A stretch of DNA of 64,000 nt, taken from Kordia sp965283645. GTDB taxonomy: Bacteria > Bacteroidota > Bacteroidia > Flavobacteriales > Flavobacteriaceae. This document shows positions 9,201 to 20,600 of this stretch, in pieces. Location of the stretch: contig NZ_CBDIPG010000001.1 in NCBI RefSeq assembly GCF_965283645.1, forward strand, positions 3,472,001-3,536,000, written 5' to 3'. The notes under the pieces were generated by a model. That model did not search any database, was not told where the DNA came from, and was given only the letters and a program-made list of their open reading frames with translations. The stretch's first letter is position 1, and each line of letters begins with the position of its first letter. Made by a program: the position numbers and the translations under genes.

Positions 9201-9920
9201 ATGTTAGTCACTACAAAAGCAATTGTAATCTCAACCATAAAATATGGCGATGCAGGTGTAATTGTAAAATGTTTTACGGCTTCTGATGGCATAAAAAGTT
9301 ACATGCTTCGTGGAATTCTTAAATCAAGAAAAGGAAAACTTAAAATAGCGTACTTTCAACCTTTAATGCAGTTAGAAATTGTTGCAAATCATAAAAACAA
9401 AGGAAGTTTAGAATACATAAAAGATGTAAAATCGGTATATCCGTACACATCTATCCATACCAACATATCCAAAAGTGCAATTGTATTATTCTTGTCAGAA
9501 GTACTTAACTATTCCATCCAAGAAGAGGAAAAAAATGATGCATTATTCAAATTTATAGAAAATGCTTTGCAGTGGTTAGATATTCATGATGAAATTGCAA
9601 ACTTTCACTTAGTATTCTTGGTACAATTAACCAAATACTTTGGCTTTTATCCTGAAACGGAAAACATTCAAAAAAACTACTTTGATTTACAAGAAGGACA
9701 ATTCTTAGACAATCTTACCTTAAATGAATGCATCACAGGCGAAATTTTAACATCGTTCAAACAGCTATTGGGCATAAAATTTGATGCACAACATACCATA
9801 ATGTTGTCTTCTCACAGAAGAAATGAAATTCTTGCGATATTCATTCAATATTTTAAATTACATTTGCAAGGATTTAGGCAACCAAAATCAATGGAAGTGT
9901 TACATGAAGTATTCAAATAA
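9201..9920 (+). CDS. recO: DNA repair protein RecO
   Basis: A cytosolic recombination mediator of 239 residues, the usual RecO length. It would help load RecA on SSB-coated single-stranded DNA together with RecR. The N-terminal OB-fold signature is visible (TTKAIVISTIKYGDAGVIVKC, then SYMLRGILKSRKGKLKIAYFQPL), followed by the helical domain with ALQWLDIHDE and LVFLVQLTKYFGFYPE. The zinc-binding cysteine cluster of some RecO proteins is absent, as is common in Bacteroidota. It starts 5 bp after porZ and its last 17 bases overlap the start of the TonB receptor gene, so the three are probably co-transcribed. Confidence 0.93.
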   Translation: MLVTTKAIVISTIKYGDAGVIVKCFTASDGIKSYMLRGILKSRKGKLKIAYFQPLMQLEIVANHKNKGSLEYIKDVKSVYPYTSIHTNISKSAIVLFLSEVLNYSIQEEEKNDALFKFIENALQWLDIHDEIANFHLVFLVQLTKYFGFYPETENIQKNYFDLQEGQFLDNLTLNECITGEILTSFKQLLGIKFDAQHTIMLSSHRRNEILAIFIQYFKLHLQGFRQPKSMEVLHEVFK

Positions 9921-12324
9921 AATAAAAGGTATTGCGTTTCTAATTTCTTTTATTTTTTCTACAGCTATTTTTGGTCAAGAAATTCAAGTAAAAGATATCA
10001 CCAACGATAGAAATATATCTAGTGTTGATGTGTATAACGCAGACCAATCTAAAGGTGGAATCACCAATGCTAGAGGGAAAATAGATATATCCTCTTTTGG
10101 AGCTAATGAAAAAATTACTTTTCAGCATATCTCCTACCTTCCGGTTACGTTTACCAAAGCGGAAATTATTCAAAATAAAAACAAAGTATATCTTGTAAAA
10201 GGAACTGAAGAATTGTCCAAAATTGTCATTTCTGTATCCAAGTGGGAACAAGATAAAGAAGAAGTACCCAAAAAAATTGTAAGTATCAGCAGTAAAGACA
10301 TTGCCTATGCGGCTCCACAAACGGCGGCAGACTTACTTGAAAAAAGCGGTAAAATATTTGTGCAAAAAAGTCAACTTGGTGGTGGAAGCCCAATGATTAG
10401 AGGGTTTTCTACAAACCGATTGCTACTTTCAGTTGATGGTGTACGAATGAATAATGCCATATTTAGAGGTGGAAACATTCAAAATGTAATTGCAATTGAT
10501 CCGTTCAATGTGAGCAATACAGAAGTAATTCTTGGGCCAGGTTCTGTAATTTACGGAAGTGATGCTATTGGTGGTGTCATGAATTTCTATACAAAATCGC
10601 CACAACTATCATGGAATGAAAAAACAATTTTCTCTGGTAATGCAGGTGTGCGTTATGCATCTGCTAATACAGAAAAAACGGGTCATGCAGATTTTAATAT
10701 CGGAATCAAAAAATGGGGGTTTCATACAAGTGTAAGTTATTCTGATTTTGATGATTTACGCATGGGACGAAACGGAAACGATCGTTATCTCAGACCTGAA
10801 TTGGTAACTCGAATCAATGGAGAAGATACCGTAATTACAAATGATGATCCATTAGTACAACGATTTACAGGATACAATCAACTAAATCTTTCACAAAAAA
10901 TAAAGCTTGTGCCAGATGATATTTGGGAATTTGATCTCGGATTGCATTACTCAGAAACATCAAACTATCCAAGATACGACAGACTCATTCAATACCGAAA
11001 CGGAACATTGCGTTACGGTGATTGGTTTTATGGACCACAAAAATGGTTCATGGGGAATTTGCAAACACAGAAAAAAGGAAACAATACATTCTATGACAAT
11101 GTAAAATTTACCAATGCGTATCAGCACTTTCAAGAAAGTAGAAACAATCGTTTATTTCAAGATGCAATCCTAAACACAACGGAAGAAAGAGTAGATGCAA
11201 TATCATCAAACTTAGACTTTGAAAAACGTTTCAACCCAAAAATAAAAGTATTTTACGGATTAGAATATGTATACAACAAAGTACATTCTGATGGACATGA
11301 TAGAAACATAGAAACGGGCGAAATTACAGATGCGCCTTCTCGTTATCCTGATGGCGCAACATGGCAATCCATGGCGGCATACATGAGTGCGGAATACAAA
11401 CTGCATCCGAAATTTACCATTCAATCAGGATTGCGTTACAATCACATACTAATTGATACAGATTTTGATACTACATTCTTTCCATTTCCATTTACGGAAG
11501 CAACCACAAATACAGGCGCTTTTACAGGAAGTATAGGATTTAGTTGGGTTCCGGAAACGTGGCAAATAACAGCAAACTTAGGAACAGCATTTAGAGCACC
11601 AAACATTGATGACATCGGAAAAGTATTTGACTCTGAACCTGGTTCTGTAGTGGTGCCAAACCCAGATTTAATGCCCGAATATGCGTACAATGCAGAAATA
11701 GGAATTCAAAAACGGATCACTGATAAATTTGATTTCAGTTTCACGGCTTTCTATACATTATTGGACGATGCATTAATTCGTAAAGATTTCAATTTAAATG
11801 GAGAAACAGAAATTGTTTACAATGGTGAATTGAGTAATGTGCAAGCCATTCAAAATGCTTCAAAAGTATTTACGTACGGATTTGAATTTGGAATCAAAGC
11901 GAAGATGACAAAAAACATTAAACTTACTGCCGACTTAACAATTCCAAGAGGTGAAGAAGAACAAGCAGATGGTACAAAAGTTCCGTTACGACATGTTTCG
12001 CCAATATTTGGAAACTTTCACTTAATATACAAAAGCGACAAACTAAAATTTGACGTATTTACCAATTATAATGGATCCATAACATTTGAAAACTTAGCAC
12101 CTTCCGAACGCAGCAAAGCCTACTTATATGCAATAAATGAAAACGGAAATCCATATGCGCCTTCATGGCTAACGCTAAACGCAAGATCGAGTATAGAAAT
12201 CACTAAAAAAATTAATTTCACAGCATCTTTAGAAAATATCACTGATCAGCGTTATAGATCGTATTCTTCGGGTATAACAGCGCCTGGTCGAAACCTAATT
12301 TTAGGACTAAACTGTTCCTTTTAA
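9904..12324 (+). CDS. TonB-dependent outer-membrane receptor, haem/haemoglobin-receptor-like
   Basis: An 806-residue receptor. I chose the ATG at 9904, inside the end of recO, because it is followed directly by a good signal peptide (MKYSNKIKGIAFLISFIFS, cleavage near IFGQ); an upstream in-frame start only adds recO-shadow residues. A carboxypeptidase-regulatory-like beta domain occupies roughly 22-100. The plug has GGGSPMIRGFSTNRLLLSVD and LGPGSVIYGSDAIGGVMNF, which resemble haem/haemoglobin receptors. The barrel follows, with FRAPNIDDI and a final GLNCSF ending in Phe. The substrate is inferred only from similarity of the plug motifs. It is probably in one operon with porZ and recO although functionally unrelated. 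Confidence 0.88.
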   Translation: MKYSNKIKGIAFLISFIFSTAIFGQEIQVKDITNDRNISSVDVYNADQSKGGITNARGKIDISSFGANEKITFQHISYLPVTFTKAEIIQNKNKVYLVKGTEELSKIVISVSKWEQDKEEVPKKIVSISSKDIAYAAPQTAADLLEKSGKIFVQKSQLGGGSPMIRGFSTNRLLLSVDGVRMNNAIFRGGNIQNVIAIDPFNVSNTEVILGPGSVIYGSDAIGGVMNFYTKSPQLSWNEKTIFSGNAGVRYASANTEKTGHADFNIGIKKWGFHTSVSYSDFDDLRMGRNGNDRYLRPELVTRINGEDTVITNDDPLVQRFTGYNQLNLSQKIKLVPDDIWEFDLGLHYSETSNYPRYDRLIQYRNGTLRYGDWFYGPQKWFMGNLQTQKKGNNTFYDNVKFTNAYQHFQESRNNRLFQDAILNTTEERVDAISSNLDFEKRFNPKIKVFYGLEYVYNKVHSDGHDRNIETGEITDAPSRYPDGATWQSMAAYMSAEYKLHPKFTIQSGLRYNHILIDTDFDTTFFPFPFTEATTNTGAFTGSIGFSWVPETWQITANLGTAFRAPNIDDIGKVFDSEPGSVVVPNPDLMPEYAYNAEIGIQKRITDKFDFSFTAFYTLLDDALIRKDFNLNGETEIVYNGELSNVQAIQNASKVFTYGFEFGIKAKMTKNIKLTADLTIPRGEEEQADGTKVPLRHVSPIFGNFHLIYKSDKLKFDVFTNYNGSITFENLAPSERSKAYLYAINENGNPYAPSWLTLNARSSIEITKKINFTASLENITDQRYRSYSSGITAPGRNLILGLNCSF

Positions 12325-12494
12325 AAAAAAGTTGTACAGAAAAATAGTATTAATTTTAGCACTTTATGAAATTTAATATAACATTTAACGACTATTTAAG
12401 TGTTTTTATCTAAATTAATTGAATCTATTCGAGCTAATATTAGTTAAATTACTGTAAAAAAAGTAAATTTATTGCGCCTTAATTCCTTACTAAA

Positions 12495-15400
12495 ATGAAA
12501 AAAGCTTATTTATTAGTAGCATTTATGCTATGCTTTGCTTTTGTAAAAGCACAACCTTATTGTACCTCTTCGGGTAATAGTGTTGTTGACGAATACATAA
12601 GTGAAGTTCAACTCAACGGAACATCATTAAATTTTGATACTTCTTCACCCGGTGTCGGATACACTAACTTAACAGGATTACCTCCTGCTGATTTAACAGC
12701 TGGCGTATCAAGTTCAGTTACAGTAACAAAATTCTGGACAGGAACCATTTACGACGAAGGAATTGGTGTTTGGATCGATTACAATCAAGATAATGATTTT
12801 ACTGACCCAGGAGAATTTGTATTTGCAGACGGAGCCAGTATTGTGTCTCCCAGAACAGGGAACTTTACAGTTCCATTAACGGCAACCGCAGGAAATACGC
12901 GTATGCGTGTTCGATTACAATATTTTAATACGCCAGGAACTGTACCAAATACTCCTTGTGGAACATATAATTTTGGAGAAGTAGAAGATTACACAGTAAA
13001 TATTGTTATACCAGTGACGCCTCCAGATATTTATGTAAGTGGAAATAGTATCGAAATTGCAGATGGAACACTTACTACAACACCTACAGATAATACTGAT
13101 TTTGGTAACGGAACAATAAGTACAGACGTAATTACCCGAACATTCACCATAGAAAATATAGGTACATCATCAACTGACTTAGTGCTAACAAATCCACCAG
13201 TAAGTTTAGGTGTTGGAAGTAATCCTGCATTTGCTATTTTATCACAACCTTCAGATTTAGTGCTCTCCGCAGGTGAATCAACCACATTTCAAGTAACCTA
13301 TACGCCCACGCTGGCAGGACCAGCCACTGCACAAATAATTATAGACAATAATGATCCTGATTTATCAGAACAATTATACACTTATGCTATATCTGGAAAC
13401 GGAATTTTGCCATTTGTAAGTCCTGGAAGTGTATCGAGCAACTTACAGTTGTGGTTAAAAGCTGATACAGGAACCTCACTCACAGGAACGGATGTTGATA
13501 GTTGGGCAGATCAATCCGTGAATGGTTTTACTGCTGTTTCTCAAGGATCAGCAGATGCTCAATATGTAGCCAATGGCTTAAATTTTAATCCTGTATTGCA
13601 ATTTACTGGGACTCAATTTCTTAATGTTGGAGATCAACCAGAGTTAGATTTACAGCCACTAACCGATGAAATGACAATAATTACCATGGTAATTACCAAT
13701 GGAACATCTACAGGTACAGTATTATGTAAAGGAAATAACAGTATTAGAAATTACCAAGTTTGGTTTGGTGGTACGGATCGAGTATTGCACCATACATTAG
13801 GTAGATCTGGAGCTTCAGGAACACAGCAAGCAGTTCGTTGGGGAACTATTTATGCATTAAACGAACCAAAACTGACTTCAGGTGTTATTGCTGATACTGG
13901 TGATCCTAATACAAGATTAACACCTTATGTAAATGGAATATTAGATGTGGCAAATCGTAATGACGGAGTACAATCTGGAGACGCTTCAGGTGTTGATGTG
14001 TTAATCGGAGCTCGTAGAGGCGGTAATGGAAATACTGGTTCTGGTTACAGATACAATGGAGAAATTGCAGAAGTAATAATATATGACAGAGATTTATCTA
14101 CTGCTGAACTTGAAAAGGTTGAATCATATTTAGCAATCAAATATGGAATAACACTAGGGTCAAATGATGCTTTTTGGGATACTCCTTCCAATACTTCTTC
14201 TCCTTTTGGATATGCAGGTACAAGTAAAGATTATATCGATTCCAGTGGAAATGTAATTTGGGATGGTAGTGTAAACGCAGGATACGGGTACAATGTATTT
14301 GGTGTAGCACGTGATGATAACTCAGGACTGTTGCAAACAAGATCAAGTAGTGTAAATGTAAGTCCTGCAGATGTATTAACAATGGAAGTCGAAAGTGGAA
14401 GCTTCGTATCTAACCAAAGTTATTTAATTGTTGGAAATAATGGTCTAGCAGAAAGTATTCAAACAACTACTTTGCCAGCACGAACCTTAGGAATGTTAAA
14501 CAAAATATGGACAGCTCGTGAAAGTATTACAGATGTAGGTACAGTGCAACTAGAGTTTGATATGAGTGCAAGCGGAATACCAAATCTTAACGATTTAGAA
14601 TTGTACATTGCTGATGATGTAGCTTTTACTAACTATGAAAACTTTACAGGAACAAATACTGGAGGTATTTTAACATTTACAGGTGTAAATTTGGCCGATG
14701 GTCAGTACTTTACACTAGCTGAACCACAACAAATTACAGGCTCAAATGCATTGTTCTTTGATGGTGTTGATGATTATGTTGAAGATAAAACACCAGCTAC
14801 TGAAGGACTATCAGACTATTCTGTAATGGGTTGGGTAAAAAACCCAGGACAAGCAGCAACGGTATCAAGTAGAAGAATTCTTGGAGTTACGGATCAATTT
14901 AGATTTTTCTTAAAATCAGGAGAACTTGGAATTCAAGAAGGACAAACAGTTTCTGTCTCTTCCACAACGAGTCCAACGATAAGAGATTGGGTTCATTTTG
15001 CCATAATAGTAAATGCGGGAACAGGTTTTGCAAGATTCTACCTCAATGGTGTATCCATTGGAGGAGGAAGCGTGGATCCATTAACACCTAATCCAAATCC
15101 TTTCCGAATGGGAACACAAGGAAATATCGATTATTTTAGAGGTTCTATTGATGAAGTAAAAATATTTGATGTTGTACTAACAGAAGACCAAATGCGCCAA
15201 ATGATTTATCAAGAAGTACAACAAAATGGTCTCAATGTTAGAGGAACAGAAATCCCTAAAGACATTGAAGACTTTGATACAAATGCAAACGTTCCTTGGT
15301 CATCGTTAGTTGCTTACTATAACATGTCCGACATTAAAGGAAACCGTATAGAAGATCAATCGCCACTTGGAGATAATGATGCATTCATGAAAAATATCAC

Positions 15401-17441
15401 AGCTTTGGAAGCGCAAACTGCACCATTACCATATGTTACAACTGCTGACGGAAGTTGGGAAGATGATGCTACTTGGGAACACGGAACAGTATGGGATACA
15501 CCTGCATTGGGAATTAATATAGGTGGTGTTAGACAAAATTGGTCAATTGTTAGAGTAAGCAATGATGTAGACATCAATGCTAGTTACTATACTTTAGGTT
15601 TATTTGTTGATTCAGGAAATAGACTAATTGTAAACGGTACAAATCCTGTAATTACAAATCCTTCACCTTTTGCTTTTACTGCAGGATCTGGATTTGGAGT
15701 CCACAATAGTTGGTATACTGAAGTAGATGGTGTATTAAAATTAAACGGGGAAAGTCAACTTATACAACAAACACATAGTGATTTGGCAACTTCAAGTGCT
15801 GGTTACATTGAAAGAGATCAACAAGGAACAGCTAGTAGATATACTTACAACTATTGGTCATCTCCTGTAAGTGTTATTAATACAACTTCAAATAATCTAG
15901 ACTTTACACTTGGTGGTGTGTTCTTAGATGGAACAACACCAGCTTCGCCAGCAGCAATTACATGGACAGCTGACGAAAATGGAATTGTCGGACCTCCAAT
16001 TACATTGAGTACACGATGGATATACAAATTTGTAAATGGAGCTGATGAAGATTACAACGCTTGGCAATTTGTTAGGAATACAGGAGCAATATCGCCAGGA
16101 GAAGGATATACTATGAAAGGTACATCTGCTACAGCAGCAGAAAGAGAAGAGCAAAACTATGTATTTAGAGGAAAGCCAAATAATGGAGATATAACAGTAA
16201 GTCCATTAGGAGATACAAACTTATATTTAGTAGGAAACCCGTATCCAAGTGCGTTGGATGCTGATCTATTCATAGAAGATAACCCAAATATGGAAGGAAC
16301 AATTTACTTCTGGGAACATTGGGGTGGAGGAACACACACGTTATTAGATTATCAAGGTGGATATGCAACATATGCATCAATGGGACCAGGAATGGGTGTA
16401 GGTACACCAGCAATGTCACATCCAGCATTAGGTGCAGCAGGATCGGGAGAAAAAACTCCAAAAAGATATATACCAGTTGGACAAGGTTTCTTTGTACAAG
16501 GTGATAACAACGCTGGAAACGGAGTGACGACTACTGTAGAGTTCAACAATTCACAACGATTATTCATACCTGAATACATCTCTATTTTTGAATTTTCAAC
16601 ATTTGTAAGAGGAACAAACGATGATCCTTCTCTTGATGTAGGAACAAGTGTAATTCCAGAAAATGAAAATAGAACTACTACTCATACTGATGTCAGTGCA
16701 GAAGATGATGATACAGTTACGCTGGATGATATTTATGAGGAATACAATATTGTAAAAGATTACAGAGAAAAAATTCGTTTAGGATACACAAATCCGCAAG
16801 GATTTCACAGACAAATAGTTGTAGTGTCGCATAGAGAAGCTTCAGATGCCGTGGTAAGAGGTGAAGAAGGTGAATCTATTTATGTTGCCAGTGATGATAT
16901 GTATTGGTATTTAGAAAATGATGAATATGTGATTCAAACTATAAATAAATTCCATAACAGCAGAGAAATTGCACTTGGTTTCGTTTCAGAAAATGGCGGT
17001 ACTGGTACCATCAATATTGATCAATTAGAAAACATTGATAGCAGTCTTGAAATTTACATTAAAGACTTACTTAATGGAACAACGCACGATTTAAAAGCAG
17101 GCAACTTTAACATAACGCTTCCTGCTGGAGAAACAAATGATCGTTATGCATTGGTTTTCCAACCTGAAAACACACTAAGTGTCAATGATCAAATTCTTCA
17201 AAATGGAATCACAATGTATACAGATACAGAAACGGAAGAAATTGTAATTACAAATAATACAGACATTCAACTAGAAGGTATTGATATGCACACCATTCTA
17301 GGACAACAAATACTTTCATTAAAAGACGGAATGAATCAAAACACAATTCGAATTCCTATTAATGACAAAGCAAGTGGTATTTACATTATAAGTATCTATT
17401 CTGAAAAAGGAAAAATTAGTAAAAAGCTAGTCGTCCAATAA
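12495..17441 (+). CDS. Very large T9SS-secreted surface mosaic protein
   Basis: A 1648-residue secreted protein. The order is: signal peptide (to about residue 19, VKAQ); a GEVED domain (about 70-170, with VWIDYNQDNDF and FGEVEDY); a choice-of-anchor D Ig-like domain (about 178-303); a LamG-like jellyroll (about 310-550, starting LQLWLKADTG); a linker domain; a second LamG jellyroll (about 750-900, starting ALFFDGVDDYV); a long region with NPYPSALDAD and VGQGFFVQGDN; and a T9SS type A sorting domain in the last 90 residues ending KISKKLVVQ. The jellyrolls suggest glycan or protein binding, perhaps adhesion; the ligand is unknown. It is monocistronic, with its own terminator. Confidence 0.88.
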   Translation: MKKAYLLVAFMLCFAFVKAQPYCTSSGNSVVDEYISEVQLNGTSLNFDTSSPGVGYTNLTGLPPADLTAGVSSSVTVTKFWTGTIYDEGIGVWIDYNQDNDFTDPGEFVFADGASIVSPRTGNFTVPLTATAGNTRMRVRLQYFNTPGTVPNTPCGTYNFGEVEDYTVNIVIPVTPPDIYVSGNSIEIADGTLTTTPTDNTDFGNGTISTDVITRTFTIENIGTSSTDLVLTNPPVSLGVGSNPAFAILSQPSDLVLSAGESTTFQVTYTPTLAGPATAQIIIDNNDPDLSEQLYTYAISGNGILPFVSPGSVSSNLQLWLKADTGTSLTGTDVDSWADQSVNGFTAVSQGSADAQYVANGLNFNPVLQFTGTQFLNVGDQPELDLQPLTDEMTIITMVITNGTSTGTVLCKGNNSIRNYQVWFGGTDRVLHHTLGRSGASGTQQAVRWGTIYALNEPKLTSGVIADTGDPNTRLTPYVNGILDVANRNDGVQSGDASGVDVLIGARRGGNGNTGSGYRYNGEIAEVIIYDRDLSTAELEKVESYLAIKYGITLGSNDAFWDTPSNTSSPFGYAGTSKDYIDSSGNVIWDGSVNAGYGYNVFGVARDDNSGLLQTRSSSVNVSPADVLTMEVESGSFVSNQSYLIVGNNGLAESIQTTTLPARTLGMLNKIWTARESITDVGTVQLEFDMSASGIPNLNDLELYIADDVAFTNYENFTGTNTGGILTFTGVNLADGQYFTLAEPQQITGSNALFFDGVDDYVEDKTPATEGLSDYSVMGWVKNPGQAATVSSRRILGVTDQFRFFLKSGELGIQEGQTVSVSSTTSPTIRDWVHFAIIVNAGTGFARFYLNGVSIGGGSVDPLTPNPNPFRMGTQGNIDYFRGSIDEVKIFDVVLTEDQMRQMIYQEVQQNGLNVRGTEIPKDIEDFDTNANVPWSSLVAYYNMSDIKGNRIEDQSPLGDNDAFMKNITALEAQTAPLPYVTTADGSWEDDATWEHGTVWDTPALGINIGGVRQNWSIVRVSNDVDINASYYTLGLFVDSGNRLIVNGTNPVITNPSPFAFTAGSGFGVHNSWYTEVDGVLKLNGESQLIQQTHSDLATSSAGYIERDQQGTASRYTYNYWSSPVSVINTTSNNLDFTLGGVFLDGTTPASPAAITWTADENGIVGPPITLSTRWIYKFVNGADEDYNAWQFVRNTGAISPGEGYTMKGTSATAAEREEQNYVFRGKPNNGDITVSPLGDTNLYLVGNPYPSALDADLFIEDNPNMEGTIYFWEHWGGGTHTLLDYQGGYATYASMGPGMGVGTPAMSHPALGAAGSGEKTPKRYIPVGQGFFVQGDNNAGNGVTTTVEFNNSQRLFIPEYISIFEFSTFVRGTNDDPSLDVGTSVIPENENRTTTHTDVSAEDDDTVTLDDIYEEYNIVKDYREKIRLGYTNPQGFHRQIVVVSHREASDAVVRGEEGESIYVASDDMYWYLENDEYVIQTINKFHNSREIALGFVSENGGTGTINIDQLENIDSSLEIYIKDLLNGTTHDLKAGNFNITLPAGETNDRYALVFQPENTLSVNDQILQNGITMYTDTETEEIVITNNTDIQLEGIDMHTILGQQILSLKDGMNQNTIRIPINDKASGIYIISIYSEKGKISKKLVVQ

Positions 17442-17460
17442 CACAGAAACGAACTCATAA

Positions 17461-17496
17461 AAAAGACCACTTGATTTTCAAGTGGTCTTTTTTTTG
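17461..17496 (+). terminator. Intrinsic terminator of the large secreted protein gene
   Basis: AAAAGACCACTTGA and TCAAGTGGTCTTTT form a 14-bp stem with a 4-nt loop (TTTT or so), followed by a T run, 20 bp after the stop codon. Confidence 0.9.
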
Positions 17497-17499
17497 TGT

Positions 17500-17576
17500 A
17501 AAACTCAATTTTGAGAAATCAGGAAGATGCACTCAAAATTGTAAGTTGAACTCATCTTGCTGAAAAGCGAGATCTA
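17500..17576. repeat. 75-bp dispersed intergenic repeat, copy 1
   Basis: Starts AAACTCAATTTTGAG, continues with the matching CTCAAAATTG, then TAAGTTGAACT and GAGATCT. A diverged second copy lies at 21538-21612. Both copies sit immediately after an intrinsic terminator. The internal inverted repeat is kept in both although its bases differ. Confidence 0.6.
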
Positions 17577-17689
17577 AGGCTTTTATATCTTACAGAAATT
17601 TCTATCGAGTTAAATAGCTTTTATATTTTTAACACATTACAATTCAATGAAATTCATTAATTTCGCAAATCCAATATACAGCAGAAAAA

Positions 17690-20600
17690 ATGGCTCATAA
17701 ATTTAAAGAATACAAAGGACTAGACTTACCAGTAGTTGCAGACGAAATACTAAACTATTGGGAAGACAACAATATCTTTGAAAAAAGTATAAATTCAAGA
17801 GAAGGCGCTGAATCATTCGTATTTTTCGAAGGACCACCGTCAGCAAACGGATTACCCGGAATTCACCACGTATTAGCCAGAGCGATAAAAGATATCTTCT
17901 GTCGCTACAAAACACAAAAAGGATATCAAGTAAAACGTAAAGCAGGTTGGGACACACACGGACTTCCTATAGAACTAGGTGTTGAAAAAGAATTGAAAAT
18001 CACCAAAGAAGACATTGGTACAAAAATCACCATAGAAGAATACAACGAAGCTTGTAAAAAAGCAGTCATGCGTTATACAGACATCTGGAATAACATGACG
18101 CGCCGAACAGGATATTGGGTAAACATGGATGATCCGTACATAACGTACAAATCAAAATACATGGAAAGCGTTTGGTGGTTGCTAAAACAAATCTATGACA
18201 AAGATTTAATGTATAAAGGATACACAATCCAGCCTTACTCACCAAAAGCAGGAACAGGATTAAGTTCGCACGAACTAAATCAACCCGGAACGTATCAAGA
18301 TGTAACAGATACAACCATAGTTGCGCAATTTAAAACCATCAAAGAAACATTACCAGAAGCGTTACAAAACATAAAAGGTGATGTGCATTTCTTAGCATGG
18401 ACAACAACACCGTGGACATTACCATCAAACACAGCATTAACGGTTGGGTCAAAAATTGATTACGTTGTTGTAAAATCATACAATCAATACACATTTGAAC
18501 CAATCAATATAGTATTGGCAAAAAAACTTGTTGGAAAACAATTTGCAGGTAAAAAATTCGCAAAAGTAGAAACACAAGAAGAATTAACAGCTTACAAAGA
18601 AGGTGATAAAAAAATACCATACTTAGTTTCAACCGAACACAAAGGAAAAGACTTAGTAGGTATCAAATATGAGCAATTGCTAGACTATGCGTTGCCATAT
18701 GAAAATGCAGCAAATGCATTCAGAGTGATTGCTGGAGATTTCGTAACTACAGAAGACGGAACAGGAATTGTACACACAGCGCCAACATTTGGACAAGATG
18801 ATGCTTTGGTGGCAAAACAAGCAACACCTGAAGTTCCTCCATTATTAGTAAAAGATGAAAACGATAACTTAGTTCCGTTAGTAGACTTACAAGGTAAATT
18901 TAGACCCGAAATGGGCGAATTGGCTGGAAAATATGTCAAAAACGAATACTATGCTGACGGAGAAGCTCCTGAAAAATCAGTTGATGTCGAATTGGCCATC
19001 AAACTAAAAACTGAAAACAAAGCATTCAAAGTAGAAAAATATGTCCATAGTTACCCAAATTGCTGGCGTACGGACAAACCAATATTATACTATCCGTTAG
19101 ATTCATGGTTTATCAAAATCACGGATGTAAAAGATAAAATGTACGATTTAAACCAAACCATCAATTGGAAACCAAAATCAACTGGTGAAGGACGTTTTGG
19201 AAACTGGATTGCAGGCGCAAACGATTGGAACTTATCACGTTCACGTTTCTGGGGAATTCCACTACCAATATGGCGTACAGAAGACGGCAAAGAAGAACTA
19301 ATGATTGGTTCGTTAGCCGAATTAAAATCTGAAATCAAAAAAGCAATTGCTGTAGGAGTAACATCTGAAGATGTATACGCCGATTTTGAAGCAGGAAACA
19401 TGTCTGAAGAAAACTATGACAAAGTAGACTTACACAAACATATAGTTGACGAAATCACGCTAGTTTCGCCTTCTGGACAACCAATGAAGCGCGAAAGTGA
19501 CTTAATTGATGTTTGGTTCGATTCTGGCTCAATGCCGTATGCACAATGGCATTATCCGTTTGAAAACAAAGAACTCATAGACAACAACGAAAGCTATCCA
19601 GCAAACTTCATAGCCGAAGGTGTCGATCAAACTCGTGGTTGGTTCTATACGCTTCACGCAATTGGCGCCATGGTATTTGATTCGGTAGCCTACAAAAATG
19701 TAGTGTCAAACGGTTTAGTATTGGACAAAGACGGACAAAAAATGTCCAAACGTCTCGGAAATGCAGTTGATCCATTCACAACATTAGACACGTACGGAGC
19801 CGATGCAACGCGTTGGTACATGATTTCAAACGCAAATCCTTGGGATAACTTAAAATTTGATTTAGAAGGAATTGCAGAAGTGCGACGTAAATTCTTCGGA
19901 ACGTTATACAACACCTATTCGTTCTTCTGTCTATACGCAAACATTGACAATTTCAGCTATAGCGAAAAAGAAATTGCATTAACAGATCGTCCAGAAATAG
20001 ATCGTTGGATACTTTCAGAACTACATACCTTAATCAAAAATGTAGATCAATTCTACGCAGAATACGAACCAACACGTGCGGCAAGAGCAATCTCTGAATT
20101 TGTGCAAGAAAACTTAAGTAACTGGTTTGTACGATTGAGTAGAAGAAGATTTTGGAAAGGCGATTATCAGCACGATAAAATATCTGCTTACCAAACATTA
20201 TACACATGTATGTTAAATGTTGCCAAGTTAGGCGCGCCAATTGCGCCTTTTTATATGGACAGACTTTACAAAGATTTAACGGAAGCAACAACTACAGAAA
20301 ACTTTGAAAGTGTACATTTGGCTAAGTTTCCAACGTATGATGAAACATTCATTGACAAGTCGTTAGAACGAAAAATGGAAAATGCGCAAACAATATCTTC
20401 CTTAGTATTATCGTTAAGAGCTAAAGAAAAGATCAAAGTGCGTCAACCATTACAACGAATCATGATTCCGGTGTTGGATGCGGAAATAAAAGAGGAAATT
20501 TTGGCTGTAGCCGAATTAATAAAATCTGAAGTAAATGTCAAAGAAATTGAATTACTAGACGATGCTTCTGGAATATTAGTAAAGCAAATAAAGCCAAACT

